DNA of 64,000 nt, taken from NCBI RefSeq assembly GCF_022844445.1, contig NZ_JALHLS010000012.1, positions 1 through 64,000 of the forward strand. Direction: 5' to 3'. The notes below the pieces were generated by a model. That model did not search any database. It saw only the letters and a list, made by a program, of their open reading frames with translations, and was not told where the DNA came from. The translations under genes were made by a program, and so were the position numbers. Shown piece after piece: positions 52,868 through 61,771 of the stretch; position 1 is the stretch's first letter, and every line of letters begins with the position of its first letter. This DNA comes from Hyphomonas sp. (GTDB lineage Bacteria; Pseudomonadota; Alphaproteobacteria; Caulobacterales; Hyphomonadaceae).

Positions 52868-53839
52868 TCAGCGCAGCTCCCCGCAGCGGGCCTCGTACTC
52901 GGCGATCGCGTCCGGCATCCATTTACGAAAGTTCTCGGCGCGGGTTTCCGAGGCCGGGTGGGTGCTCATCCATTCCGGCGGGCGCTGGCCACTTCCGATC
53001 GCGCCCATCCGCTCCCAGAGCTCCGGAGCCTCGCGGGGGTCGTAGCAGGCCCGCACCAGCAGATCGAGACCGATCTTGTCGGCCTGCGTTTCGTGATCGC
53101 GCGAGAAGGCGAGGAAGCCGCCCTGCGCCGCCACGCCGAAAGCCTGCATTACCATCTGCTGCTGGCCGGCGCTCATGTCGCCCATGCCGACGGCCACCGC
53201 CATCTGGCCGATCTGTAACAGCTGCTGCGTGCTCATCCGGGCTGCGCCGTGGTGGGCAAGCGCATGGCCGATCTCGTGGCCCATGACGACGGCGAGTTTA
53301 TCTACATCCTCGAGGTCGGCGAGCGTGACGCGGCCATCATTATTGCCGGTGATGTCGAGGATGCCGGTATAGACGGCCACATAGCCGCCCGGCAGGCAGA
53401 AGGCGTTGGGCGTTGCGGAATCGACGACGTAATAGGTCCACTCGAACTTCTCCACGACGCCCGGCATATTGTAGCCGGCCGTGCGATAGTCGTTCTCGAG
53501 TTCAAGCGCCGCCTTCTCCAGCCTCGCGCCGATCTCGCGGACGGTCTCGGTCACCTCGCGCGCCTCGCCGATGCAGCTGGCCTGATCGGCGCACAGCACG
53601 GTGTTTCCCTGCTGCTGCTCGCCCTGCAGAATCTGCAGGTAGGACTCGGCGCCGAGCTTGATCTCCTGCTCGACCGACATCGTGTTCAGCTGCTTACTGC
53701 CGGGCGCGAAAGGCACCTCTTTCTGGTTCGACTGCCAGTAGATGAACAGGCCGACGAGCGCGAGCAGGATGATGCCGAACCGGCCGCCGAGCAGATCCCC
53801 GAGCCCGTTGGCGCGGATGCGGCTGTCGTCACGTCGCAT
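52868..53839 (-). CDS. M48 family metalloprotease, membrane-anchored
   Basis: 323 aa. One N-terminal membrane segment (RFGIILLALVGLFIYWQS, residues about 20-37). The zinc motif HEIGHALAHHGAARMS is followed by the third-ligand helix HETQADKIGLDLL, and a C-terminal STHPASETRAENFRKWM block ends the domain. The arrangement matches the 14979-15842 protease (same HExGH, same STHP tail), but here the anchor is a membrane helix instead of a lipid and the N-terminal half is longer. Such proteases clear misfolded outer-membrane proteins in E. coli (BepA, LoiP); the role here is inferred. It diverges from the MBL gene. Confidence 0.9.
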   Translation of the reverse strand: MRRDDSRIRANGLGDLLGGRFGIILLALVGLFIYWQSNQKEVPFAPGSKQLNTMSVEQEIKLGAESYLQILQGEQQQGNTVLCADQASCIGEAREVTETVREIGARLEKAALELENDYRTAGYNMPGVVEKFEWTYYVVDSATPNAFCLPGGYVAVYTGILDITGNNDGRVTLADLEDVDKLAVVMGHEIGHALAHHGAARMSTQQLLQIGQMAVAVGMGDMSAGQQQMVMQAFGVAAQGGFLAFSRDHETQADKIGLDLLVRACYDPREAPELWERMGAIGSGQRPPEWMSTHPASETRAENFRKWMPDAIAEYEARCGELR

Positions 53840-53953
53840 GGGTCAGTATCCTTGGTTTGGCAGGCTCTGAGTATAAATAGGCGAGCGCTGGCGTCAGGGA
53901 AAGCGGCGAAGACCGGGTTTGCGAACCAGCCCCGCCACCGCTATGTGAGATGC

Positions 53954-54688
53954 ATGACCCAGACCACAACCGCCCCCAAACTCGAGATCCGGATCGTTCC
54001 GGTCACGCCGCTGCAGCAGAACACGTCGATGATCTGGTCGACGGAGACAATGGAGGGCGTGTTCGTTGATCCGGGCGGCGATATTGACCGGCTCATGGGC
54101 GCCGCCGAGCATTTCGGGGTGAAGATCGTCGCCGTCTGGCTGACGCATGGCCACCTCGACCATGCGGGCGCGGCGATGGCGGTGAAGGAGCGCACCGGCT
54201 GCCCGATCATCGGGCCGCACAAGGACGACCAGTGGCTGCTCGACGAGATCGAAGCGCAGGGCGCGCGCTATGGCATCACCGACGGCAAGAACGTGATGCC
54301 GGACCGTTATCTGGATGACGGCGACGTGCTTGAACTGGCCGGCAACAAGTTCGGCGTGGCCCACTGTCCCGGCCACACGCCGGGCCATGTGGTCATCTAC
54401 AGTCAGGAAGGCGCGATGGCCTTTGTCGGTGACGTGCTGTTCCGCGGCTCGGTGGGGCGCACGGATTTTCCGCGCGGCAATCACCAGCAGCTGATCGATT
54501 CGATTACCGGCAAGCTCTGGCCTCTCGGCGACCAGATGCGTTTCGTGCCGGGCCACGGACCGATGAGCACTTTCGGCCAGGAACGCCTCGACAATCCCTT
54601 CGTCGCGGATGCGGTGACCGGATATGCGGGCGCCGAGAAGGGCGAAGTCGACATCATCGGCCAGCGCCTGTCCAAACGGTGGACCTGA
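53954..54688 (+). CDS. MBL-fold hydrolase, YcbL/glyoxalase II-like
   Basis: 244 aa from ATG 53954; the ORF track start inside the opposite-strand protease is artificial. Metal motif LTHGHLDHAGAA at about residue 62, then CPGHTPGHVVIY, FVGDVLFRGSVGRTDFPRGN and the final His in FVPGHGPMSTFG. The GD-LF-GSVGRTDFPRG block is the YcbL-type glyoxalase II signature, lacking the C-terminal glutathione-binding helices of full GloB. Likely hydrolyses a thioester such as S-lactoylglutathione, which is inference from the family. A 73-base gap leads to the glycine-zipper lipoprotein gene. Confidence 0.9.
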   Translation: MTQTTTAPKLEIRIVPVTPLQQNTSMIWSTETMEGVFVDPGGDIDRLMGAAEHFGVKIVAVWLTHGHLDHAGAAMAVKERTGCPIIGPHKDDQWLLDEIEAQGARYGITDGKNVMPDRYLDDGDVLELAGNKFGVAHCPGHTPGHVVIYSQEGAMAFVGDVLFRGSVGRTDFPRGNHQQLIDSITGKLWPLGDQMRFVPGHGPMSTFGQERLDNPFVADAVTGYAGAEKGEVDIIGQRLSKRWT

Positions 54689-54761
54689 TATTCCTGTAAT
54701 GCGCCGGAACCGCCATATGAGGCGGGCGTTGCTTCTTCAGTATCTGAAAAGGAGCCATCGC

Positions 54762-55088
54762 ATGAAGATCTCTCTCAAAATTGCCGCTGTCAGCACCGCC
54801 GCCCTGTTCATGGCGGCCTGTACGTCTTCTGGCACTGCCGAACGCAACGCCCTGGGCGGCGCCGCCGTCGGCGCGGTTGCCGGCGCCGCAATCGGAAACA
54901 ATGTGGGTGACGGCGATGCCAAGCGCGGCGCTGCGATCGGCGCGGCTGTCGGCGGTGTAGCCGGCGCGGTGAAGGGTTGTAGCGAGGCCGGCGACTGCGG
55001 CGGCAGCAACCCGGAGACACGCGATTCTGACGGCGACGGCTATGCCGACGCCAATGACCGTTTCCCGAACGACCGCTATCGCTGGTAG
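54762..55088 (+). CDS. Glycine-zipper lipoprotein with calcium-loop-like tail
   Basis: 108 aa from ATG 54762 with AAAAGGAG upstream; the ORF track start is 46 codons too early. Lipoprotein signal KISLKIAAVSTAALFMAAC. Residues about 30-70 hold Gly/Ala repeats (LGGAAVGAVAGAAIGNNVGD, RGAAIGAAVGGVAGAVKG), a glycine-zipper membrane-inserting motif like those of the 17-kDa surface antigen family. The last 25 residues read SDGDGYADANDRFPNDRYRW, a thrombospondin-type-3-like Asp-rich loop that could bind calcium. Two Cys (GCSEAGDC) may form a disulfide. Outer-membrane location likely; role unknown. Confidence 0.82.
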   Translation: MKISLKIAAVSTAALFMAACTSSGTAERNALGGAAVGAVAGAAIGNNVGDGDAKRGAAIGAAVGGVAGAVKGCSEAGDCGGSNPETRDSDGDGYADANDRFPNDRYRW

Positions 55089-55110
55089 CCAGTCATCGGG
55101 CTGAAAACAG

Positions 55111-55145
55111 AAAACCCGGCTCGCCGTAGCGGCAGCCGGGGGTCT
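55111..55145. terminator. Terminator hairpin after the glycine-zipper gene
   Basis: CCCGGCT / AGCCGGG stem about 25 bases after the stop. The T-run is poor on the plus strand (GGTCTTCTTG) and better on the minus strand (GGGTTTTC), so it may serve both convergent genes. Confidence 0.55.
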
Positions 55146-55319
55146 TCTTGTATCCGTGCGAGGCTTATTCGGCAGGTCCCGGTTCGGCCGGCTCCGTCAG
55201 GTTGAGCAGGATGTTCAGAAGCCAGGGCGGCAAAGCGGGCGGCGAGCGGCACGGCTCCCGCGTTTTCCGCAAGTCTGCGAAAGATCAGGCCGGACGCCAC
55301 CCGGCATTGCAGGCGCCGC

Positions 55320-55787
55320 TTACTTCACTTCCGAGACGACGACGAATTGCGGCGCTTCGGCGAAACCCATGAAGCTGCCCATGACGGTCTGCACCGTCTC
55401 GCCGCCCATATCCTCGGCGACGAAACCATCGAGGTCCGGAATGGCGAAGGCTTCGATATAGGCGATGCCCGGGGCGCCCTCGCCCATCAGCAGACGCTCG
55501 GCGCGGTAGGTGCGGAAATCCTGCACGCGGGCGAGCGAGCGCATGGCGGGCTGGTCGGCCGTGCGCACCCACTCTTCGAACTGCTCGGGGGTGACGCCCT
55601 CTTTCAGAGTGTAGAGGATAAAGAGGTTCGGCGTGGTGGTAACGCGTACCTCCTTGATGACCTCAACGGTTGTGACTTCCGCTGCGGCAGGCTGCGCCGG
55701 CAGCTCCGTCTCTGCGCCGATGGATACGCAAGCCGGCAAGGAAAGCGCGGCAAATGCAGCAATGGAAGCGGTGACGAAACGGCGCAT
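55320..55787 (-). CDS. Lipoprotein with a HapK/REDY-like dimeric alpha/beta-barrel domain
   Basis: 155 aa. The signal MRRFVTASIAAFAALSLPAC ends in a lipobox Cys. After a Thr/Val-rich linker comes NLFILYTLKEGVTPEQFEEW, then a ferredoxin-like barrel containing FRTYRAERLLMGEGAPGIAY and FVAEDMGGETVQTVMGSFMG, closing with FVVVSEVK. This resembles the REDY/HapK small dimeric barrel family, whose HapK member works in prodigiosin-type biosynthesis; an exported lipoprotein version probably has another role. Its 3' end faces the terminator at 55111; about 180 bases between hold only short uncertain ORFs. Confidence 0.65.
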   Translation of the reverse strand: MRRFVTASIAAFAALSLPACVSIGAETELPAQPAAAEVTTVEVIKEVRVTTTPNLFILYTLKEGVTPEQFEEWVRTADQPAMRSLARVQDFRTYRAERLLMGEGAPGIAYIEAFAIPDLDGFVAEDMGGETVQTVMGSFMGFAEAPQFVVVSEVK

Positions 55788-55813
55788 GATGAGAAACCTT
55801 GTGCTAGGGATGC

Positions 55814-55852
55814 GAAAGCGCGCTATCCGCAGCAGGATTCGCGGGCGCTTTC
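55814..55852 (+). promoter_or_regulatory. Large hairpin ahead of carB, with a candidate promoter
   Basis: GAAAGCGC / GCGCTTTC arms enclose an inner ATCC / GGAT stem. It lies 91 bases upstream of carB in the divergent space with the lipoprotein gene. Just downstream TTGCCC, 18 bases, TATAGG (55878-55907) is a possible carB promoter, needed because carB is far from carA. No T-tract follows the hairpin, so it is not a simple terminator. Confidence 0.3.
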
Positions 55853-55942
55853 CATGCGTTTCAGAACATTGCAGTGCTTGCCCGCTGCCCCGACTCCCCG
55901 CTATAGGGCAGCCGTTTGCCCGCCGACCCAGGAGAGTCCCCC

Positions 55943-58900
55943 ATGCCGAAGCGCACAGATATCTCCTCGATCCTCATTATCGGTGCCGGACCGATCATCA
56001 TCGGCCAGGCCTGCGAGTTCGACTATTCGGGCGTTCAGGCCGTCAAGGCGCTGAAGGCGGAAGGCTACCGCGTCATCCTGGTGAACTCGAACCCCGCCAC
56101 GATCATGACCGATCCGGACCTGGCGGACGCAACCTATATCGAACCGATCCTGCCGGAGATCGTCGAGAAGATCATCGCTATCGAGAAGCCGGACGCCCTC
56201 CTGCCGACAATGGGCGGGCAGACAGCGCTGAACTGCGCCCTCGACCTGCACCATTCGGGCATTCTGAAAAAGTATGGCGTGGAGCTGATCGGCGCGAAGG
56301 CGGAAGCCATCGAGATGGCCGAGGACCGCAAACTCTTCCGCGAGGCGATGGACCGAATCGGCCTCGAGAACCCGCGCGCCGCGATCATTGCCTCGCCGGA
56401 ACTTCCCACCGAGGCCGGCAAGCCCAAGCGCTTTGACCGCATCTCCGGCCTCAAGGCAGCGATGGATGCCATCGACATCGTCGGCCTACCTGCCGTCATC
56501 CGCCCGGCCTTCACGCTCGGCGGCACCGGCGGCGGCATTGCCTACAATGTCGAGGAGTATGAAGAGATCTGCCGCTCGGGTCTCGCCGCCTCGCCCACAG
56601 CCCAGATCCTCGTCGACGAAAGCCTCGTCGGCTGGAAGGAGTACGAAATGGAAGTCGTCCGCGACAAGGCGGACAACTGCATCATCGTCTGCTCCATCGA
56701 GAATATTGACCCGATGGGTGTCCACACCGGCGACTCCATCACCGTGGCGCCGGCGCTGACGCTGACGGACAAAGAGTATCAGGTGATGCGCAACGCCTCG
56801 ATCGCGGTGCTGCGCGAGATCGGCGTGGAGACCGGCGGCTCGAACGTACAGTTCGCTGTCAATCCGAAGGACGGCCGCCTCGTCGTCATCGAGATGAACC
56901 CGCGCGTCTCGCGCTCTTCAGCGCTCGCCTCCAAGGCCACAGGCTTCCCGATTGCAAAGATCGCTGCGAAGCTCGCCGTTGGATACACGCTTGATGAACT
57001 TCTGAACGACATCACGGGCGTCACACCTGCTTCGTTCGAGCCGACCATCGATTATGTCGTCACCAAGATCCCGCGCTTCGCCTTCGAGAAGTACAAGGGC
57101 GCCGACCCCGTACTGACCACCGCGATGAAATCCGTGGGCGAAGCGATGGCTATCGGCCGCAGCTTCCAGGAGAGCCTGCAGAAGGCGCTCTGCTCGCTGG
57201 AGACGGGCCTGTCCGGCCTCAACGAAATACCCTTCGATAGCGTGGCGTCACTGCGCCAGGCGCTGGGTATTCAGTCCCCGGACCGTCTGCGCGTGATCGC
57301 TGAAGCCTTCCGCATGGGCCTCAGTGTGGAGGACGTTCAGAACGTCACCTCGTTTGACCCGTGGTTCCTGCGGCAGATCGAAGACATCGTGATGACCGAA
57401 GGCGAGATTCGGGGAAAAGGCCTGCCCCGCACCGCGCATGAGCTGATCGAGCTGAAAGCCAAGGGCTTTTCCGACAAGCGTCTCGGCGAGTTGACCGGTC
57501 AGGCCGAAGGCTGGGTGCGCGGCCTGCGTCATTCGATGAACGTGCGCCCGGTCTACAAGCGGATTGATACCTGTGCGGCCGAATTTGCTGCCAAGACGCC
57601 TTACCTCTATTCGACCTACGAGCACGCCGCGTACGGACAGGGCGCGCCGGACTGCGAGGCCCTGCCTTCAACGCGCAAGAAGGCGATGATCCTCGGTGGC
57701 GGCCCCAACCGTATCGGTCAGGGTATTGAGTTCGACTATTGCTGCTGCCACGCCGCCTTCGCGATGTCGGATCTCGGCATCGAGTCAATCATGGTCAACT
57801 GCAACCCGGAAACGGTGTCCACGGACTATGATACCTCGGACCGCCTGTATTTCGAGCCCCTGACGATCGAGCACGTGCTCGAGATTGTGCACAAGGAGCA
57901 ATCGAGCGGTGAACTTCTCGGCCTGATCGTGCAATTCGGTGGTCAGACACCGCTGAAGCTGGCCGGCCCGCTGTTCGATGAGAAGGTGCCGATCCTCGGC
58001 ACGACGCCCGCCTCCATCGACCTTGCCGAAGACCGCGAGCAGTTTGCCCGCCTGCTCGACGAATTGAAAATCCAGCAGGCGCCGTCGCGCACTGCGCGCA
58101 GCGTCGAGGAAGCAGAAGTGAAGGCCAACGAGATCGGATATCCGGTCATGCTGCGCCCTTCGTTCGTGCTGGGCGGCCGCGCCATGGAAATCGCGCGCAA
58201 TGACGAGGACCTGCGCAAATTCGCAGCCGAAGCGCTGAAGGTGTCCGGCGACCAGTCACTGTTCATCGACCGCTATCTCTCTGACGCCATCGAGGTGGAC
58301 GTCGATGCGATCTGCGACGGGCACGATGTGCACGTGGCCGGCATCATGGAGCATATCGAGGAAGCCGGCGTGCACTCGGGCGACTCCGCCTGCGCTCTGC
58401 CACCCTTCACACTGTCGCCCGCGTTGCAGGGCCGGCTGGCCAAGCAGACCATTGCGCTTGCCCGTGCGCTGAACGTCCGCGGCCTGATCAACATCCAGTT
58501 CGCGGTCAAAGGTGAGGAGATCTACGTCCTCGAAGCGAACCCCCGCGCCAGCCGCACGGTGCCCTTCGTGGCCAAAGCCGTCGGTGCACCGATTGCGGCT
58601 ATCGCGGCCAAGGTGATGGCCGGCCGTCCGCTGACGGACTTCGACCTGCGCCACGCCAACCCGCGCCGCATCGCCATCAAGGAAGCTGTCTTCCCCTTCG
58701 CCCGCTTCCCGGGCGTAGACCCGCAGCTTGGCCCAGAGATGCGTTCGACCGGCGAAGTCATGGGCTGGGACGATGATTTCGGAATGGCATTCCTGAAGAG
58801 CCAGCTTGGCGGCGGCATCCGCCTGCCGGCCGAAGGCGCAGTGTTCATCTCAGTGCGCGACAATGACAAGCCGGGCGCCGTGGAAGCGGCCCGCAACCTG

Positions 58901-59221
58901 GTCGAGATGGGCTTCACGATCCTCGCGACCAGCGGCACGGCTACGCATCTGGAAGCGAACGGCATCCCGATCAAGCGCGTCAACAAGGTCCTCGAAGGCC
59001 AGCCCCACATCGTGGACGCGATGATCAACGGCGAAGTGCAGCTGATGTTCAACACGACCGAAGGCGCCGCCTCCTTGTCGGATTCCGCCTCCATCCGGCG
59101 CACCGCGGTCGCCCGTAAAATCCCTTATTTCACAACACTTGCCGCCTCGATTGCCGCTGTTCAGGCCATCGCGAGCCTGAAAACACAGGAAATCTCGGTG
59201 CGTGCCTTGCAAAGCACCTGA
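55943..59221 (+). CDS. carB: Carbamoyl-phosphate synthase large subunit
   Basis: 1092 aa from ATG 55943 ([20 protein letters not shown]) with AGGAG upstream. Two ATP-grasp halves: the first with [20 protein letters not shown], the second with [20 protein letters not shown]; the oligomerisation domain lies between, around residues 400-560, and the C-terminal methylglyoxal-synthase-like allosteric domain contains [20 protein letters not shown]. It makes carbamoyl phosphate from bicarbonate, ammonia and two ATP. carA is about 6 kb upstream; greA follows within 71 bases, as in several alphaproteobacteria. Confidence 0.97.
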   Translation: MPKRTDISSILIIGAGPIIIGQACEFDYSGVQAVKALKAEGYRVILVNSNPATIMTDPDLADATYIEPILPEIVEKIIAIEKPDALLPTMGGQTALNCALDLHHSGILKKYGVELIGAKAEAIEMAEDRKLFREAMDRIGLENPRAAIIASPELPTEAGKPKRFDRISGLKAAMDAIDIVGLPAVIRPAFTLGGTGGGIAYNVEEYEEICRSGLAASPTAQILVDESLVGWKEYEMEVVRDKADNCIIVCSIENIDPMGVHTGDSITVAPALTLTDKEYQVMRNASIAVLREIGVETGGSNVQFAVNPKDGRLVVIEMNPRVSRSSALASKATGFPIAKIAAKLAVGYTLDELLNDITGVTPASFEPTIDYVVTKIPRFAFEKYKGADPVLTTAMKSVGEAMAIGRSFQESLQKALCSLETGLSGLNEIPFDSVASLRQALGIQSPDRLRVIAEAFRMGLSVEDVQNVTSFDPWFLRQIEDIVMTEGEIRGKGLPRTAHELIELKAKGFSDKRLGELTGQAEGWVRGLRHSMNVRPVYKRIDTCAAEFAAKTPYLYSTYEHAAYGQGAPDCEALPSTRKKAMILGGGPNRIGQGIEFDYCCCHAAFAMSDLGIESIMVNCNPETVSTDYDTSDRLYFEPLTIEHVLEIVHKEQSSGELLGLIVQFGGQTPLKLAGPLFDEKVPILGTTPASIDLAEDREQFARLLDELKIQQAPSRTARSVEEAEVKANEIGYPVMLRPSFVLGGRAMEIARNDEDLRKFAAEALKVSGDQSLFIDRYLSDAIEVDVDAICDGHDVHVAGIMEHIEEAGVHSGDSACALPPFTLSPALQGRLAKQTIALARALNVRGLINIQFAVKGEEIYVLEANPRASRTVPFVAKAVGAPIAAIAAKVMAGRPLTDFDLRHANPRRIAIKEAVFPFARFPGVDPQLGPEMRSTGEVMGWDDDFGMAFLKSQLGGGIRLPAEGAVFISVRDNDKPGAVEAARNLVEMGFTILATSGTATHLEANGIPIKRVNKVLEGQPHIVDAMINGEVQLMFNTTEGAASLSDSASIRRTAVARKIPYFTTLAASIAAVQAIASLKTQEISVRALQST

Positions 59222-59292
59222 GCTCGCCCCACTTGACGCGATTGCTTTTTGAAACCACGCTTTCTTGCCGCGCAAGATGAGGGAATCTCACG

Positions 59293-59766
59293 ATGGAACG
59301 CATACCGATGACCGCCGAAGGCCATGCTGCACTTCAGGCTGAACTCAAGGTGCTGAAATCCGTCGAGCGGCCCAGCATCATTGCGGCCATTTCCGAAGCG
59401 CGTTCGCATGGCGATCTGTCCGAAAACGCGGAATACCACGCCGCCAAGGAGAAGCAGAGCTTCATCGAGGGCCGCATTAGCGAACTCGACGACAAGCTTG
59501 CACGTGCTGACATCATCGATGTCAGCAAGCTGAACGGCAAGAAAATCCGCTTCGGCGCGACGGTGACCATCGTCGATGTCGATTCCGAAGAGAAGTTCAC
59601 CTACAAGATCGTCGGCGAAGACGAGGCCAGCGTTAAGGACGGCAAGATCTCCGTCACTTCGCCCCTCGCCCGTGCCATGATTGGTAAGGAAGAAGGCGAC
59701 GAGGCAGAAGTCTCGGCCCCCTCGGGCGCGCGCGCCTACGAAATCGCCAAGGTCGTTTACAAGTAA
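59293..59766 (+). CDS. greA: Transcript cleavage factor GreA
   Basis: 157 aa. Rescues arrested RNA polymerase by promoting cleavage of backtracked RNA. The N-terminal coiled coil carries [20 protein letters not shown], whose acidic tip residues (Asp, Glu) position the catalytic metal, and the C-terminal globular domain ([38 protein letters not shown]) binds polymerase. ATG with GAGGGA upstream. A TTGACG box at 59233 suggests a possible own promoter, but read-through from carB is likely. The ELM1-family gene starts 11 bases after its stop. Confidence 0.96.
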   Translation: MERIPMTAEGHAALQAELKVLKSVERPSIIAAISEARSHGDLSENAEYHAAKEKQSFIEGRISELDDKLARADIIDVSKLNGKKIRFGATVTIVDVDSEEKFTYKIVGEDEASVKDGKISVTSPLARAMIGKEEGDEAEVSAPSGARAYEIAKVVYK

Positions 59767-59777
59767 GGATACGCGCC

Positions 59778-60851
59778 ATGGGGTCACCCATGAGGACGTT
59801 GGGGCCTTCCATCTGGTCGGTCTCCGATGGCCGCGCCGGCAACGCCTCGCAGGTGCGCGCCCTTGTGCACGCGCTGGGCGAGCCATCGCGCTGGCTGCGG
59901 ATCGCGCACATCATGGGCGAGGCCCACAGGGCGGAACCCATGGTCCTGACGCCGCGCGCGCCCTGGACCTGGCTTCCGGCTGGCACATGGCCGTCGCCGC
60001 TGAGCGCTCTGCCCAAGGCGCAGCGCAGCCTCATTGCGCCGCCCTGGCCGACCTTGTGGATCGCTGCGGGGCGCCGCTCGGCGGCCTTCAGCAAACTCGT
60101 CCGTGAACGGTCGGACGGCAAGACTTTCACCGTGCAGATCCTCGATCCGAAGATCGATGCCTCAAACTTTGACCTGCTGGTCGTGCCGCAACACGACGGC
60201 GTCAGCGGCGCGAATGTCATCACCACGGTCGGCTCACCGGCGCATTTCGGCGCCGAGATGCTGGAAGAGACCGGCCAGGCCTTTGCCCCGCTGGCGGACG
60301 AAACGCGGCGCAGTGTGGTCGTGGTGCTGGGCGGTCATTCCAAGGTGCACCGGTTCACGCCCGACGCGGCTGCGCGGCTGGAGGCTCAGCTGCGCAAACT
60401 GGCCGCCGAAGGCTGGCGGCTTCGGATCACGACTTCCCGCCGCACGCCCCTCGAAGTCATCACGCCGTTCCGCAAGATGGCGGACGAGACCGGCGGCCAG
60501 TTCTGGTCCGGTGCGCAGGACGGGCCCAATCCCTACCTGGCCTGGCTAATGTTCTCGACCGCGGCCATTGTCACCGAAGATAGTGCCAACATGCTTTCGG
60601 AAGCAGCCTGGCACGGCTTGCCGGTGCATATTGCGCCGCTGGAAGGTCATGCGCCGAAGTTCACGCGGCTGCACGAGAGCCTGATCGCGCGCGGAGCCGC
60701 GCGGCGCTTTACCGGCACACTTGATCAGTGGACGTACGAACCCGTGCGCGAGGCTGACCGCGTCGCCGACCTGATCGTGGAGAAGCTGCTCGCGCGCTAC
60801 CCTGCTCCGGCCTTCACCTCGGGCGTCGCAGCGCCTGACTGGCTGAGCTGA
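59778..60851 (+). CDS. ELM1-family (mitochondrial-fission ELM1-like, DUF1022) protein
   Basis: 357 aa, GT-B-like fold of unknown activity. N-terminal WSVSDGRAGNASQVRALVHA is the family signature. The middle has FTVQILDPKIDASNFDLLVV and PQHDGVSGANVITTVGSPAHF; the C-terminal half has VVVLGGHSKVHRFTPDAAAR and IVTEDSANMLSEAAWHGLPV, a nucleotide-sugar-transferase-like pattern. Plant ELM1 works in mitochondrial division; bacterial members are common in alphaproteobacteria with unknown roles, possibly in cell envelope. It starts 11 bases after greA, so co-transcription is likely. Its stop lies 3 bases from the convergent TerB-like gene. Confidence 0.88.
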   Translation: MGSPMRTLGPSIWSVSDGRAGNASQVRALVHALGEPSRWLRIAHIMGEAHRAEPMVLTPRAPWTWLPAGTWPSPLSALPKAQRSLIAPPWPTLWIAAGRRSAAFSKLVRERSDGKTFTVQILDPKIDASNFDLLVVPQHDGVSGANVITTVGSPAHFGAEMLEETGQAFAPLADETRRSVVVVLGGHSKVHRFTPDAAARLEAQLRKLAAEGWRLRITTSRRTPLEVITPFRKMADETGGQFWSGAQDGPNPYLAWLMFSTAAIVTEDSANMLSEAAWHGLPVHIAPLEGHAPKFTRLHESLIARGAARRFTGTLDQWTYEPVREADRVADLIVEKLLARYPAPAFTSGVAAPDWLS

Positions 60852-60854
60852 CGC

Positions 60855-61688
60855 TCAGCCCTGTACGAGATCAGCCTGGATTTTTTCCAGGAGTTCAATT
60901 TCTTCGGCGTGGGCGAGACCGTCTGCCAGCATCACTTCGGAGCAGGCCAGCACCACGTCCATCTGCGCCTTGACAGACCGCGCCGAGATTTCGTCGATAG
61001 CGGCGCTGATCTGTTGCTCGGTGGGACGCAGGCGGCGGATGAAGCCCTGCAGCTTGTGTGTGCGCGCCTCATCAAGGTGGATGCCGAGGAGTTCCGAACG
61101 GCCATGCGCGTAGGCGAGAATCGCCGCGGACTCGGCCAGTGAAACCTGACCGTCCGATTCTGCCATTGCCGTCAGCAAGGTCAGCTCGTTGCGCAGCTGC
61201 TGGCGCAGTACGCTGAAGGCCTCGTCCTTCGGCGGCCAGGTGACGCCCCGGCCGGCTGATTCGGCCGCAAGCAGCGCGGCATCCGACGGGCCCAGGCCAA
61301 AAATCTCGACGAGGAACATCGCCGGCGGCTCGTAGACCTCGCCGGTAATGTCCATGCAGTACTTGATCCGGTCGGCGCGGAAACTCATCACTTCCCTGGT
61401 CTCGGCGCAGCGTGCAAACAGCAGGACCCGCGCTTCCGGCGTACGCTTCAGGGCATGCATCGTGATGCGCCGCGTACTCTGGGCTGCTTTTGCGTTGACG
61501 TAGCAGATCACGAAAGTCTGGCCTTCCACGTCCGCACTCGAGGCCAGCGGGGTGGTTTCCGGATGCGGCTCGTCTGCGTCCAGAATCCGCGAAGGAAGGC
61601 TGGGTACGAATCCCACATCCAGCACGGGCGTATGATGGGCCTCTGCCTTCTTGAGCAGGAACGCGGACAAACTCGATTTCAACCCCAT
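60855..61688 (-). CDS. TerB-like C-terminal domain protein with a WYL-like N-terminal part
   Basis: 277 aa from ATG 61688, with AAAGGAG a few bases upstream; the ORF track start is 19 codons too early. The N-terminal half contains FVICYVNAKAAQSTRRITMH and LFARCAETREVMSFRADRIK, a WYL-like beta barrel with ligand-binding-style Arg residues. The C-terminal 110 residues are TerB-like: LTLLTAMAESDGQVSLAESA, AMAESDG being the family acidic motif, and VVLACSEVMLADGLAHAEEI. TerB domains occur in tellurite and membrane stress systems, but no ter genes are near. It lies 83 bases downstream of mnmA on the same strand. Function unknown. Confidence 0.7.
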   Translation of the reverse strand: MGLKSSLSAFLLKKAEAHHTPVLDVGFVPSLPSRILDADEPHPETTPLASSADVEGQTFVICYVNAKAAQSTRRITMHALKRTPEARVLLFARCAETREVMSFRADRIKYCMDITGEVYEPPAMFLVEIFGLGPSDAALLAAESAGRGVTWPPKDEAFSVLRQQLRNELTLLTAMAESDGQVSLAESAAILAYAHGRSELLGIHLDEARTHKLQGFIRRLRPTEQQISAAIDEISARSVKAQMDVVLACSEVMLADGLAHAEEIELLEKIQADLVQG

Positions 61689-61771
61689 AGGTGTCTCCTT
61701 TGGCGGGTGGACGCTACTGCCAGTCGCCCAATCGTCAACTGCCATTGCGGAACTATTTGGCGGGGGCCCGC

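Noticed and set aside
53249-53953. Plus-strand extension of the MBL gene ORF over the M48 protease
   Set aside because: The first 235 codons are antisense to the protease; the family N-terminus begins at 53954.
55164-55300. Minus-strand frame ending ALPPWLLNILLNLTEPAEPG
   Set aside because: Looks like a real C-terminus, but only TTG starts and a nearby upstream stop are available; could be a gene remnant, too short to call.
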